From an uncultured Methylophilaceae bacterium (GTDB lineage: Bacteria; Pseudomonadota; Gammaproteobacteria; Burkholderiales; Methylophilaceae), in contig CAJBIA010000012.1 of NCBI GenBank assembly GCA_903953055.1, positions 1 to 46,105 of the forward strand: DNA of 46,105 nt, read 5' to 3'. The notes under the pieces were generated by a model, which was not told the origin of the DNA, did no database searches, and worked only from the letters and a program-made list of their open reading frames with translations. Positions 35,428 through 45,037 of this stretch are shown here, one piece after another. Position numbers and translations under genes: made by a program. Numbering within the stretch: position 1 is the stretch's first letter; every line of letters begins with the position of its first letter.

Positions 35428-36090
35428 ATGTCAGCACTTGAAATCCTCATCATTGAAACATCCCTCCCCATTAAAAACAGCGTGATTTGGCTCCACGGCC
35501 TAGGCGCAGACGGCCATGATTTTGCCCCCATAGTCTCCGATCTGAACATTCCAAACACACGATTCATTTTTCCACATGCGCCTTATAAACCGATTACCAT
35601 GAACAATGGTTATGAAATGCGTGCTTGGTATGATTTGTTTGGCTTAAATTTGCAAAACCAGCAAGATGAAGCTGGCATGCGTGAGATGCAAAAAAATATC
35701 GAATCATTAATTATCAATGAGACCGCTCAAGGAATTAATGAACTAAATATCGTACTTGCTGGATTTTCACAAGGTGGTGCTATGGCATTATTTACAGCCC
35801 TTCGTCACACAGGTAGGCTCGCTGGCGTGCTAGCGCTCTCAACCTATGTATCACTTAAAGAAAAATTAGTGGATGAAGCAAGCACGGCGAATATGGATAT
35901 GCCTATTTTTATGGCCCATGGTATTTTCGATAGCGTCATCACACTTGATACTTCCTCAGTTTCACGCCAATTGCTTGAAGGCCTTAGTTATTCTATCGAA
36001 TGGCACGAATATGCGATGGGACATTCGGTTTGTACCGAAGAGATTGATGATATTTCCCGGTTTCTAAAGAAGGCTTTTCAAGCTGAATAG
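35428..36090 (+). CDS. alpha/beta-hydrolase, carboxylesterase/phospholipase family (EstB-like)
   Basis: A 220-residue cytosolic serine hydrolase of the carboxylesterase/lysophospholipase (acyl-protein thioesterase-like) family. The oxyanion segment VIWLHGLGADGHDFAPIV is at about residues 18-35; the nucleophile is in LAGFSQGGAMAL (Ser near 115), the acid in MAHGIFDSVI and the histidine in YAMGHSVC. Substrate unknown. There is no signal peptide. It precedes xseB by 13 nt. Confidence 0.9.
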   Translation: MSALEILIIETSLPIKNSVIWLHGLGADGHDFAPIVSDLNIPNTRFIFPHAPYKPITMNNGYEMRAWYDLFGLNLQNQQDEAGMREMQKNIESLIINETAQGINELNIVLAGFSQGGAMALFTALRHTGRLAGVLALSTYVSLKEKLVDEASTANMDMPIFMAHGIFDSVITLDTSSVSRQLLEGLSYSIEWHEYAMGHSVCTEEIDDISRFLKKAFQAE

Positions 36091-36103
36091 GTTAAAATGT
36101 CTC

Positions 36104-36367
36104 ATGACTAAACATCACATACCACCCACCTCCGAATCACTTAATATCACTTTCGAAGATGCAGTTAGCGAACTTGAAACCATTGTTAACCAAATGGAAT
36201 CAAAACAATTGGCTTTACAAGACACGCTTAGTGCTTTTAAACGTGGCACATCGTTGTTGCAACATTGCCAAAAAACTTTAGCTGAAGTTGAGCAACAGGT
36301 GCGTATTTTAAATACAGACAGCACAGGCAAAGCCGGAGAATTACAGGCTTACCAAGACAACGAATAA
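36104..36367 (+). CDS. xseB: exodeoxyribonuclease VII small subunit
   Basis: An 87-residue acidic helical protein that partners XseA in single-strand DNA degradation. It has the family pattern ITFEDAVSELETIVNQMESK, followed by LQDTLSAFKRGTSLLQHCQKTL. It is 1 nt from ispA; the xseB-ispA-dxs order is widespread in proteobacteria. TAAAAT (36093-36098) ends 5 nt before the ATG, so a short-leader or leaderless transcript is possible. Confidence 0.94.
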   Translation: MTKHHIPPTSESLNITFEDAVSELETIVNQMESKQLALQDTLSAFKRGTSLLQHCQKTLAEVEQQVRILNTDSTGKAGELQAYQDNE

Positions 36368-36368
36368 G

Positions 36369-37268
36369 ATGGACTTAAGTACCGATTTTCAAAGTTGGGC
36401 CAAAAGCATACAACAGCGGACCGAACAGGCGCTAGATAAAATGCTTCCAGCCACAAGTATCGCTCCCAATAAACTGCATGAAGCCATGCGCTATGCCACA
36501 CTAGGAGGTGGCAAGCGTGTACGTGCATTATTGGCACATGCCGCTGGGGAGTTTTGCGGAGCGAATGCCAATATAATTGACCAATCAGCCATTGCCGTTG
36601 AATTGATTCATGCATATTCATTGGTACATGATGATATGCCGTGTATGGATGATGATGATTTGCGCCGCGGCAAACCTTCTTGCCATAAGCAATATGATGA
36701 GGCGACTGCACTTTTGGTGGGAGACGCGTTACAAAGCTTAGCATTTCAAATTTTGTCAGCCGCAAACTTACACAAAGACAGTCAACATCAACTCAAAATG
36801 ATCAATCTATTAGCCGTGGCAAGCGGGTCACGCGGCATGGCAGGCGGCCAAGCTATCGACTTGGCAAGCGTTGGTGAGACTTTATCCCAAACAGAGCTGG
36901 AGTTTATGCATATCCACAAAACAGGAGCACTTATTCGCGTCGCAGCTCTCCTAGGTGGCTATAGCGGAAATAATTTTGATGGGTCGCGCATTGCTCTAAT
37001 AGACCATTACGCTCAGGCCATAGGACTAGCCTTCCAAGTCGTTGATGACATTCTAGATGCAGAAGCAGACACGGCGACCTTAGGTAAAACGGCAGGCAAA
37101 GATGCAAATAGGAACAAACCTACTTACGTGACTATTCTGGGCTTAGTTCGGGCAAAAGATCTAGCACAAGAACTTTATGAAAGCGCGATTGAGCCGCTTA
37201 AAGCACATGACAATGAAGCATTGCGCCTTGTTCAACTTGCTCAATTCATCACCCAACGAGGCTTTTAA
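36369..37268 (+). CDS. ispA: farnesyl diphosphate synthase (geranyltranstransferase)
   Basis: Builds C15 farnesyl diphosphate from IPP and DMAPP for ubiquinone, bactoprenol and other isoprenoids. The 299 residues contain the first aspartate-rich motif in [20 protein letters not shown] (about 90-109) and the second in [13 protein letters not shown] (near 230), plus [15 protein letters not shown] early on. It overlaps dxs by one base (TAATG), so the two isoprenoid genes are co-translated. Confidence 0.96.
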   Translation: MDLSTDFQSWAKSIQQRTEQALDKMLPATSIAPNKLHEAMRYATLGGGKRVRALLAHAAGEFCGANANIIDQSAIAVELIHAYSLVHDDMPCMDDDDLRRGKPSCHKQYDEATALLVGDALQSLAFQILSAANLHKDSQHQLKMINLLAVASGSRGMAGGQAIDLASVGETLSQTELEFMHIHKTGALIRVAALLGGYSGNNFDGSRIALIDHYAQAIGLAFQVVDDILDAEADTATLGKTAGKDANRNKPTYVTILGLVRAKDLAQELYESAIEPLKAHDNEALRLVQLAQFITQRGF

Positions 37269-39121
37269 TGGCGGCTGAATATCCCTTACTAGACAGCGTC
37301 CATATGCCTGAGCAATTGCGACATTTGTCACGCAAACAGTTACCTGATCTCGCTAAAGAGTTACGTGAGTTTTTAGTAGAAAGTGTTTCACAAACAGGTG
37401 GGCATTTATCTTCAAACCTTGGTGTAGTTGAACTCACCATCGCTTTACATTACGTTTTTAACACGCCAGATGATAGGTTGGTATGGGATGTCGGCCACCA
37501 AACTTATCCGCATAAAATTTTAACAGGCCGTCGGAATGCAATGAGCGAGTTACGCAAATCGGGAGGCATTGCTGGCTTTCCTCGTCGCAATGAAAGCGTA
37601 TTTGATACCTTTGGCACAGGCCACTCTAGCACGTCCATTTCTGCTGCTCTTGGCATGGCCGTTGCAGCACAAAAACATGGCTCAGACCGCCGAGCAGTTG
37701 CAATCATTGGAGATGGGGCAATGACTGCGGGCATGGCGTTTGAAGCACTCAACAATGCTGGCGCCATGGATGCAAACCTATTAGTGATTCTGAACGATAA
37801 CGATATGTCAATTTCACCGAATGTCGGTGCGCTTCAAAATTATTTAGCCAAACTGCTCTCCGGAAAGCTTTATACCAATGTAAGAAAATCAGGCGAAAAA
37901 GTGTTAGGCGTCATGCCTCCCGTATTAGAGTTTGCAAAACGCGCTGAAGAACATGTCAAAGGCATGGTCACACCTAGCACGCTTTTTGAAGAGTTTGGCT
38001 TTAACTATATCGGGCCAATTGATGGCCATGATTTAGATACGCTCATTGTCACACTCAACAACATTAAAAAACTTAAAGGCCCGCAATTTTTACACATCAT
38101 CACAGAAAAAGGACGTGGCTACGCCCCCGCTGAAAATGAGCCAGGAAAATTTCATGGCGTTGGTAAATTTAATCCGGAAGATGGGCGTGCAATAAACAGT
38201 TCAAATAAAAAAACTTACACCCAAGTCTTTAGCGATTGGCTTGTGGATATGGCAGAAACAAATGAATGCTTAATCGGCATTACACCAGCAATGTGTGACG
38301 GTTCAGGCATGAATGAATTCGCTGAAAACTATCCTAATCGGTTCTATGACGTTGGGATTGCTGAACAACACGCACTAACGTTTGCTGCTGGCATGGCATG
38401 TGATGGGTTAAAACCCGTTGTGGCAATTTACTCAACATTTTTACAACGCGCTTATGACCAACTAATACATGACATCGCATTACAAAACCTGCCCGTGATG
38501 TTTGCAATTGACCGTGCTGGCTTGGTAGGCGCTGACGGACCAACCCATGCAGGCAGTTTTGATTTAAGCTTTTTGCGTTGCATTCCAAACCTTATCGTAA
38601 TGACGCCAAGTGACGAACAAGAATGTCGTCAAATGCTGACAACTGCCTTCTATCATAATGGCCCTAGCGCGGTGCGTTATCCGCGTGGTGGTGGCCCTGG
38701 TGCAACAGTTCAAAAAGACCTCAGTACATTAGCAATTGGCAAGGGCGAGATTCGTCGTCAAGGTAAAAAAATTGGAATACTGGCTTTTGGAAGCATGCTG
38801 ACCCCAGCACTTGAGGTCGGAGAGAGGTTGAATGCTACTGTCGCTAATATGCGCTTCGTGAAGCCATTAGACATTGATTTAGTGAGGGATTTGGCAAAAA
38901 GCCACGATGTCATTATTACTATTGAAGAAAACTCCATCATGGGGGGCGCAGGTGCAGCAGTGATGGAAGCCATGCAAGCGCTCGATCTTGAAACACCAAT
39001 CTTATGTCTAGGATTACCAGATAACTTTATTGAGCACGGCGTACATGAAACCATGTTGGCAAATTGCGGTCTGGATGTTGAAGGCATCATTACCGCAATT
39101 GAGAAAAAATTAACCAAGTGA
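37268..39121 (+). CDS. dxs: 1-deoxy-D-xylulose-5-phosphate synthase
   Basis: TPP-dependent first enzyme of the MEP pathway, joining pyruvate and glyceraldehyde 3-phosphate. The 617 residues show [17 protein letters not shown] (near 78), [18 protein letters not shown], the TPP/Mg site [19 protein letters not shown] (about 151-169), the catalytic glutamate in [17 protein letters not shown] (about 360) and RYPRGGGPG. All expected catalytic blocks are present. Its partner ispA lies upstream and folE2 46 nt downstream. Confidence 0.97.
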   Translation: MAAEYPLLDSVHMPEQLRHLSRKQLPDLAKELREFLVESVSQTGGHLSSNLGVVELTIALHYVFNTPDDRLVWDVGHQTYPHKILTGRRNAMSELRKSGGIAGFPRRNESVFDTFGTGHSSTSISAALGMAVAAQKHGSDRRAVAIIGDGAMTAGMAFEALNNAGAMDANLLVILNDNDMSISPNVGALQNYLAKLLSGKLYTNVRKSGEKVLGVMPPVLEFAKRAEEHVKGMVTPSTLFEEFGFNYIGPIDGHDLDTLIVTLNNIKKLKGPQFLHIITEKGRGYAPAENEPGKFHGVGKFNPEDGRAINSSNKKTYTQVFSDWLVDMAETNECLIGITPAMCDGSGMNEFAENYPNRFYDVGIAEQHALTFAAGMACDGLKPVVAIYSTFLQRAYDQLIHDIALQNLPVMFAIDRAGLVGADGPTHAGSFDLSFLRCIPNLIVMTPSDEQECRQMLTTAFYHNGPSAVRYPRGGGPGATVQKDLSTLAIGKGEIRRQGKKIGILAFGSMLTPALEVGERLNATVANMRFVKPLDIDLVRDLAKSHDVIITIEENSIMGGAGAAVMEAMQALDLETPILCLGLPDNFIEHGVHETMLANCGLDVEGIITAIEKKLTK

Positions 39122-39166
39122 TATACTCAAGTATTAGCGCTAGACAAATATCAATTCAGGAACCCC

Positions 39167-39967
39167 ATGAGCAAAGATAACAACTTACCTATCGAAGATG
39201 TACAAAACACGCCAGACATTCGTCATTTGGCTATTGATAAGGTAGGGATTAAATCAATTCGCCACCCCGTTAAAGTCAAAGACAAAACGGGCGGGATTCA
39301 GCACACTGTGGCGATGTTCGATATGTATGTGCATTTACCGCACAATTTCAAAGGCACGCACATGTCGCGCTTTGTTGAAATCCTCAACATGAACGAACGT
39401 GAGATTTCGATTGAGTCGTTTGAGACCATCTTGCGTGAAATGGTCAAACGCTTAGAAGCAGAATCAGGCTATGTTCAGATGACTTTTCCATACTTCGTCA
39501 ACAAAGCAGCCCCTATATCTGGTGTAGAAAGTTTACTTGATTACGAAGTCACGTTTATAGGAGAAATTAAAAAAGGTAAATTCGACATCACGGTTAAAGT
39601 TTTAGTCCCCGTGACCAGCCTTTGCCCTTGCTCAAAAAAGATTTCAGACTATGGGGCTCACAACCAGCGCTCGCACGTCACAGTCACAGCACTCATTAAT
39701 GATTTTATATGGGTAGAAGACATTATTCGAATGGTAGAAACTCAAGCCTCTTGCGAACTTTACGGCCTACTAAAACGTCCAGATGAGAAATTTGTTACTG
39801 AACGCGCTTACGATAATCCTAAATTTGTTGAAGACATGGTAAGGGATGTTGCGGCTGTATTAAATAATGAAAAACGTATCGATAAATTTGTAGTTGAGTC
39901 TGAAAACTTTGAATCCATTCATAATCATTCAGCTTATGCATTAATAGAAAAAGATAAGCGCATCTAA
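39167..39967 (+). CDS. folE2: GTP cyclohydrolase IB (FolE2)
   Basis: Zinc-independent alternative to FolE that opens GTP to dihydroneopterin triphosphate for folate synthesis, and for queuosine. The 266 residues carry the family blocks [26 protein letters not shown], the catalytic cysteine region [20 protein letters not shown] (about 143-162) and [17 protein letters not shown] at the end. AGGA lies 6 nt before the ATG. A terminator follows. Confidence 0.95.
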   Translation: MSKDNNLPIEDVQNTPDIRHLAIDKVGIKSIRHPVKVKDKTGGIQHTVAMFDMYVHLPHNFKGTHMSRFVEILNMNEREISIESFETILREMVKRLEAESGYVQMTFPYFVNKAAPISGVESLLDYEVTFIGEIKKGKFDITVKVLVPVTSLCPCSKKISDYGAHNQRSHVTVTALINDFIWVEDIIRMVETQASCELYGLLKRPDEKFVTERAYDNPKFVEDMVRDVAAVLNNEKRIDKFVVESENFESIHNHSAYALIEKDKRI

Positions 39968-39983
39968 AACAGCTTCATTGTTT

Positions 39984-40015
39984 AAAAAAAAGCATCTAAA
40001 TTAGATGCTTTTTTT
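39984..40015. terminator. bidirectional terminator between folE2 and the MFS gene
   Basis: Seven As, the stem AGCATCTAA/TTAGATGCT (39991-40009), then a run of Ts to 40015. It lies between the convergent folE2 and MFS transporter genes and can serve both. Confidence 0.92.
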
Positions 40016-40022
40016 GGGCCGA

Positions 40023-41174
40023 TCAAAAGGTCTGATTAGCTTTTTTAGGCATCACCCAAACAAAAAACAAACAACCCAACAAGCCAAATACGCCTGAAAT
40101 CGTAAAGGTCCAGCTTGAGCCAAGGGCTCCCCAAGCATAGCCACTAAAAAGACCTCCGAATGTACCGCCCATTCCATATGAGACGCTAGTGTATAGCCCC
40201 TGCCCTTTTGATTGATGACGCCCCTTAAAGTGTTGATGGGTCATTGCCACAGCGGCAGCATGATAAGAACCAAAAGTGGCTGCATGCAGGAGTTGAGCTA
40301 AAAGTACAATCCACCACCAATCCACTGCCCATCCAATTAAATTAAACCGTATGAAGGCAATAAATAAACTGACCAATAAAATATTCTTAAGGCCAAAGCG
40401 CTTGGTAAGTTTTGGCATGATTAAAAAAATCAAAATTTCAGCAATTACACCTAGCGCCCACAATAAGCCCACATTGGTTTTGTTATAACCATGGTCCACC
40501 AAGTAAATAGAATAAAACGTGTAATAAACGCCATGTGCGGCCGCCATCATGAAACACGCGGCTAACAGGGCCAGCACTTCACGCTGACGCATAATTGCCC
40601 AGATGGATCGATCATCCGTATGATGCGGGATTACTTTTGGCTCAGGAATATTACGAGAAAAAACCAAGACTGCGACCAACATACCAAGCACAGCCCAAAG
40701 CAGTAAGTGAATATTGAATATATCCAGTAAAAATCCAAGCCCTATCACTGCAACAATAAAACCAATAGAGCCCCACATACGAATATGGCCATATTGATCA
40801 AAACGGTCCCCAAGATGCCCTAGTGTAACCGTTTCAATAAGGGGAAGGGATGCGCTCCAAAAGAAACTAAGCAAAAGCATGACTCCAAAAAGCCATGCAT
40901 AACTTGTTCCAATAAAGACACCCACATAAGACACTAAGCTCAGCGCCGCGAGCCATTGTATGATAAAAACTCTCTTGCCAAGATGATCTGCCAACCAGCC
41001 CCATAAGCTAGGAGCAAAAATACGTGCCACCTGGAATAAAGACATGAGTACTGCAATTTGAAAAGGCGCAAAAGCAAGCGATTTTAGATATAGACTCCAA
41101 TAAGGCGTGAAAGAGCCTACAAATGCAAAGTAGGCGAAATAAAACGCTGAAAGGCGCCAATAAGGTAATTGCAT
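40023..41174 (-). CDS. MFS transporter, 3-phenylpropionate/HcaT-like (MFS_1-like family)
   Basis: A 383-residue membrane protein with about twelve hydrophobic segments. The early SLYLKSLAFAPFQIAVLMSLFQVARIFAPSLWGWLADHLGKR contains the MFS loop 2-3 motif (GWLADHLGKR), and the opening LPYWRLSAFYFAYFAFVG is typical of the HcaT/NupG-like group. In the family these are sugar or aromatic acid permeases, but the substrate here is unknown. It is 20 nt downstream of aroC on the same strand and probably co-transcribed with it. Confidence 0.88.
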   Translation of the reverse strand: MQLPYWRLSAFYFAYFAFVGSFTPYWSLYLKSLAFAPFQIAVLMSLFQVARIFAPSLWGWLADHLGKRVFIIQWLAALSLVSYVGVFIGTSYAWLFGVMLLLSFFWSASLPLIETVTLGHLGDRFDQYGHIRMWGSIGFIVAVIGLGFLLDIFNIHLLLWAVLGMLVAVLVFSRNIPEPKVIPHHTDDRSIWAIMRQREVLALLAACFMMAAAHGVYYTFYSIYLVDHGYNKTNVGLLWALGVIAEILIFLIMPKLTKRFGLKNILLVSLFIAFIRFNLIGWAVDWWWIVLLAQLLHAATFGSYHAAAVAMTHQHFKGRHQSKGQGLYTSVSYGMGGTFGGLFSGYAWGALGSSWTFTISGVFGLLGCLFFVWVMPKKANQTF

Positions 41175-41194
41175 ATCAGGCCTATTAAAATGTA

Positions 41195-42286
41195 TTAGAT
41201 GACTTTAAGACCTGAATTTACATCAGCACACTGTGCCCGATTACGGAGAGCATGGTCAATCAATACCAAGGCTAACATCGCCTCCACGATTGGCGTAGCG
41301 CGAATACCAACACAGGGATCATGACGACCAGTAGTTTGCATCAATACTGGCTGACCATTTTTGTCGATGGAATTACGGTCCTGTGGAATACTAGATGTTG
41401 GTTTGAATGCAACATTAACGCGGATTTCTTGCCCGCTAGAAATACCCCCCAAAACACCTCCTGCATGATTAGTTGCAAAGCCATTAGGAGTTAATTCGTC
41501 ACTATGAACACTGCCGCGCTGAGCAATAGAGTCAAATCCAGCGCCAATTTCAACGCCTTTCACTGCGTTAATCCCCATCATCGCGTAAGCAATTTCCGCA
41601 TCTAAGCGATCAAAAATTGGTTCACCCCAGCCGACTGGAACTCCCTCAGCTACAACTGTAATTTTGGCCCCAACTGAATCGCGTTCAGCTCGCACATTGT
41701 CTAAATAAGTCTCTAATTGGGGCATAATCGCCATATTGGGCGTAAAAATTTTATTATCTGGATGTTGTAGGTCGCCCCAGCTTACAAACGGTATTTGGAA
41801 ATCCCCAAGCTGGCTAAGGTACGCTCGAATTTCGACCCCATAGCGCTGCTTCAACCACTTTTTAGCAATTGCACCTGCAGCCACACGAACAGCTGTTTCT
41901 CTGGCACTTGATCGCCCACCCCCACGGTAATCACGTATGCCGTACTTTTGAGCATATGTGTAATCAGCATGGCCTGGCCTGAAAGTGTCCATAATCTTGC
42001 TGTAATCTTGGCTGCGCTGGTCGGTGTTCCGAATCAACAATCCAATTGGTGCCCCCGTTGTTTTTCCTTCAAAGACACCAGAAAGAATTTCTACGCGATC
42101 ATCTTCACTACGCTGCGTCACGTGGCGGGACGTGCCTGGTTTACGTCTATTCAAATCAATCTGTAAATCTTCAGCACTTAACTCCATGCCTGGAGGGCAT
42201 CCATCAACTATGCCCCCGATTGCAGCGCCGTGAGATTCACCAAATGAAGTGAGCGTAAATAAAGTACCAATAGTATTACCCGACAT
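41195..42286 (-). CDS. aroC: chorismate synthase
   Basis: Forms chorismate from EPSP using reduced FMN, the last shared step of aromatic amino-acid synthesis. The 363 residues have [20 protein letters not shown] at the start, with the conserved His in GESHG, the FMN-binding [43 protein letters not shown] and [24 protein letters not shown] lies about 9 nt upstream of the ATG. It is separated from rluE by 120 nt that include a hairpin. Confidence 0.97.
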   Translation of the reverse strand: MSGNTIGTLFTLTSFGESHGAAIGGIVDGCPPGMELSAEDLQIDLNRRKPGTSRHVTQRSEDDRVEILSGVFEGKTTGAPIGLLIRNTDQRSQDYSKIMDTFRPGHADYTYAQKYGIRDYRGGGRSSARETAVRVAAGAIAKKWLKQRYGVEIRAYLSQLGDFQIPFVSWGDLQHPDNKIFTPNMAIMPQLETYLDNVRAERDSVGAKITVVAEGVPVGWGEPIFDRLDAEIAYAMMGINAVKGVEIGAGFDSIAQRGSVHSDELTPNGFATNHAGGVLGGISSGQEIRVNVAFKPTSSIPQDRNSIDKNGQPVLMQTTGRHDPCVGIRATPIVEAMLALVLIDHALRNRAQCADVNSGLKVI

Positions 42287-42360
42287 GAATATTCTCTTTT
42301 GTTAGCGAGATTAATTAGATGTAAGTTTACCATAAGCCCGCATCAGGATTGCGGCGCTCA

Positions 42361-42393
42361 AACAGTGCAGCTCAATTAGAATTGCACTGTTTT
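42361..42393. terminator. weak terminator-like hairpin between rluE and aroC
   Basis: AACAGTGCA (42361-42369) and TGCACTGTT (42383-42391) form a perfect 9-bp stem with a 13-nt loop. The run of Ts on the rluE-transcribed side is only three long, so termination may be poor. Confidence 0.45.
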
Positions 42394-42406
42394 CATACAC
42401 GCCCAA

Positions 42407-42937
42407 TTAGATTTTCCTTAAAGTTCCCAATGGCAAATCGTCTAAAGTATATTGCCCAATGGCATACCGAATTAATCGTAGAGTTGGGAACCCAACTTTT
42501 GCGGTCATACGCCTGACTTGACGGTTCTTCCCCTCAGATATTTTAATCTCAAGCCAAGTAGTTGGAATAGCTTTGCGTTCTCGAATAGGAGGATTGCGCG
42601 GCCACAACATTAATGGTTCTTGCATAATTCTTACTTCCGCTGGTGCACTGAAGAAATCTCCCAAATCAACGCCACTCAAAAGTGGCATTAAATCTGCTAG
42701 TGTTGGAGCGCCCTCTACTTGTACCCAATAAGTTTTGGTTTCTTTATACTTTGGGTGTGAAACACGATGTTGAAGTTCGCCATCATCGGTTAAAATAAGC
42801 AGACCTTCACTATCTGTATCCAGTCTGCCTGCGGCATAAACGTTTGGAATAGCAATATAATCGGCTAATGTTTCGTGTTTTTCATGTTGACTAAACTGAC
42901 ACACGACACCATAAGGTTTATTAAACAGGATTAACAT
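42407..42937 (-). CDS. rluE: 23S rRNA pseudouridine synthase, RluE type
   Basis: Isomerises a uridine of 23S rRNA (U2457 in E. coli RluE). The 176 residues lack the N-terminal S4 domain, which fits RluE. The start is LILFNKPYGVVCQFS, the catalytic aspartate is in YAAGRLDTDSEGLLILTDDG (Asp near 39), and KISEGKNRQVRRMTAKVGFPTLRLIR is the C-terminal family block. It is divergent from icd with a 47-nt gap. Confidence 0.94.
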   Translation of the reverse strand: MLILFNKPYGVVCQFSQHEKHETLADYIAIPNVYAAGRLDTDSEGLLILTDDGELQHRVSHPKYKETKTYWVQVEGAPTLADLMPLLSGVDLGDFFSAPAEVRIMQEPLMLWPRNPPIRERKAIPTTWLEIKISEGKNRQVRRMTAKVGFPTLRLIRYAIGQYTLDDLPLGTLRKI

Positions 42938-42984
42938 AAATCTCTTTTTATTTTTTAAGTTTTAATACATAAGGTCTATTAAGT

Positions 42985-44223
42985 ATGTCATCCAAAATCG
43001 TGGTTCCAAGCTTTGGTGAAAAAATCACCGTTAATTCAGATAACACATTGAACGTGCCTGACCAGCCCATTATCCCATTTATTGAGGGTGATGGCATTGG
43101 CGTAGACATTACACCACCGATGATGAAGGTGGTTAATACAGCAGTAGAAAAAGCTTATGGCGGTAAAAAGAAAATTGCTTGGATGGAAGTCTACGCCGGT
43201 GAAAAAGCAACAAAGATTTATGACAAAGACACGTGGTTACCTAGTGAAACAATGCAGGCAGTGCGTGACTACGTGATTTCTATCAAGGGTCCTTTAACAA
43301 CACCCGTTGGCGGGGGCATCCGCTCACTTAACGTAAGCTTACGCCAAGAATTAGACTTATACGTTTGCTTGCGACCCATTCAATATTTCACGGGCGTTCC
43401 TAGCCCAGTAAAACATCCCGAAAAAACCGACATGGTGATTTTCCGTGAAAACACTGAAGATATTTACGCTGGAATTGAGTGGGCTGCTGGTAGTCCAGAA
43501 GCTGAGAAAATCATCAACTTTATCAGCGACATGGGCATGCGAAAAAAAATCCGCTTCCCGGAGACCTCAGCCATTGGAATTAAACCTGTTTCGATAGATG
43601 GCAGCAAACGCCTAATACGTAAAGCGATTCAATACGCAATTGATAACAACCGAAAATCAGTCACCATTACCCACAAAGGCAACATCATGAAGTTCACCGA
43701 GGGTGGATTTAGAGACTGGGGCTATGAAATTGCTAAGCAGGAATTTGGGGCAGTAGAAATTGATGGTGGCCCATGGTGCAAACTCCCTAATGGCATCATT
43801 ATTAAAGATTGTATTGCTGACGCATTCTTACAAGAAATTTTACTGCATCCAAGTGATTACGACATCGTTGCTGCCCTTAACCTAAATGGCGACTACATGT
43901 CTGATGCCCTTGCAGCCCAGGTTGGTGGTATTGGTATTGCACCAGGGGCTAACTTGTCTGACACTGTAGCAATGTTTGAAGCAACGCACGGCACAGCGCC
44001 TAAGATTGCTGGAAAGGATATCGCGAACCCAAGCTCGCTGATCTTATCTGCTGAAATGATGTTGCGTCACTTGGGCTGGATTGAAGCTGCAGACTTGGTG
44101 ATCAAAGGCGTTGGAAAAGCAATCGGTGCAAAACGCGTTACTCATGATTTTTCATCCCAAATGGATGGAGCAACACAAGTTGGTAGCGCCCAATTCGGCA
44201 ATGAAATTATTAGCCAAATGTAA
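42985..44223 (+). CDS. icd: isocitrate dehydrogenase (NADP+)
   Basis: Oxidises isocitrate to 2-oxoglutarate. The 412 residues match the E. coli-type homodimer. [20 protein letters not shown] is at about 30-49, the substrate serine in [23 protein letters not shown] (about 110-132), and [12 protein letters not shown] and [19 protein letters not shown] follow; the end includes [14 protein letters not shown], with the NADP-binding pattern. A terminator follows within 25 nt. In methylotrophs with an incomplete TCA cycle this enzyme serves biosynthesis; no other TCA gene is in the window. Confidence 0.97.
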   Translation: MSSKIVVPSFGEKITVNSDNTLNVPDQPIIPFIEGDGIGVDITPPMMKVVNTAVEKAYGGKKKIAWMEVYAGEKATKIYDKDTWLPSETMQAVRDYVISIKGPLTTPVGGGIRSLNVSLRQELDLYVCLRPIQYFTGVPSPVKHPEKTDMVIFRENTEDIYAGIEWAAGSPEAEKIINFISDMGMRKKIRFPETSAIGIKPVSIDGSKRLIRKAIQYAIDNNRKSVTITHKGNIMKFTEGGFRDWGYEIAKQEFGAVEIDGGPWCKLPNGIIIKDCIADAFLQEILLHPSDYDIVAALNLNGDYMSDALAAQVGGIGIAPGANLSDTVAMFEATHGTAPKIAGKDIANPSSLILSAEMMLRHLGWIEAADLVIKGVGKAIGAKRVTHDFSSQMDGATQVGSAQFGNEIISQM

Positions 44224-44245
44224 TTAGCTAATATTCATATCTTAG

Positions 44246-44282
44246 AAAAGGCCTAAAACTTAACAACTTTAGGCCTTTTTTA
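44246..44282. terminator. bidirectional terminator between icd and dsbC
   Basis: AGGCCTAAA (44249-44257) pairs with TTTAGGCCT (44268-44276) around a 10-nt loop; As precede and Ts follow. The dsbC stop codon (44280-44282) is in the T run. Confidence 0.9.
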
Positions 44283-45002
44283 TTTCTTAACCAGACTTGC
44301 TCCCAACGCCTTTTCAATTTCAGCCGATGGATACGCCCCTAACATCCGCTTCCCATCTATAAAAAATATTGTCGGCGTACTTGTTACCCCTAATTTCTTT
44401 GCTAAAGCAATATTTTTCTCAATCGGCGCATCACAATTGGCCGTTTTTTTAATCAACTGATTATTCAGCGCCCAATCTTGCCAAGCTTTACTTCTATCTG
44501 CAGCGCACCAAATCGCCCTAGCTTTATTGGCAGAGTCTGGATGCAATTGCTCCAAAGGGTACAAAAATGTATAAACGGTAACATCAGTAATGCTCGTCAA
44601 TTCATTTTGCTCAAGCCGCTTACAAAAAGGGCAGTCGGGATCTGAAAAAACAGCCATCTTTCTATTCCCATTACCTTTGACAACTTTAATCGCTTGATCT
44701 AATGGTAGCGATGAAAAATCAATTTTTGATAAATCAGCAATTCGATCACCGGTTAAGTCTTTTTTTGTTTTTGGATCAACCAAATGCCCCTCAGCAATTA
44801 AAAAACTAAACTTCTCATCCGTATAAACAATTTGACCATTCATATAGACTTCATAAAGTCCAGCATATGGGGTCTTAACAACGCTTTCGACCGCAATCTT
44901 TGGGTATGCAGCTTCAACCAATTTATGCAATGAAGCCTCATCTGCAAAAGCGCTTGTAACCTTAATTGAAAGGAATGCTACAAATAGTAATTTTTTTAAC
45001 AT
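44280..45002 (-). CDS. dsbC: thiol:disulfide interchange protein DsbC
   Basis: Periplasmic disulfide isomerase. The 240-residue precursor has a signal peptide of about 20 residues (ending AFA), an N-terminal dimerisation domain (about 25-85, VVKTPYAGLYEVYMNGQIVYTDE), a linker, and a thioredoxin domain with FSDPDCPFCKRLEQNE (CPFC at about 124-127) and the cis-proline loop GVTSTPTIFFIDGKRM. AGGAA lies before the ATG. It lies 35 nt after the UbiH-family gene on the same strand. Confidence 0.95.
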   Translation of the reverse strand: MLKKLLFVAFLSIKVTSAFADEASLHKLVEAAYPKIAVESVVKTPYAGLYEVYMNGQIVYTDEKFSFLIAEGHLVDPKTKKDLTGDRIADLSKIDFSSLPLDQAIKVVKGNGNRKMAVFSDPDCPFCKRLEQNELTSITDVTVYTFLYPLEQLHPDSANKARAIWCAADRSKAWQDWALNNQLIKKTANCDAPIEKNIALAKKLGVTSTPTIFFIDGKRMLGAYPSAEIEKALGASLVKK

Positions 45003-45037
45003 GAATTTCCTAAAATTTTATTAATTTCACCAATTAC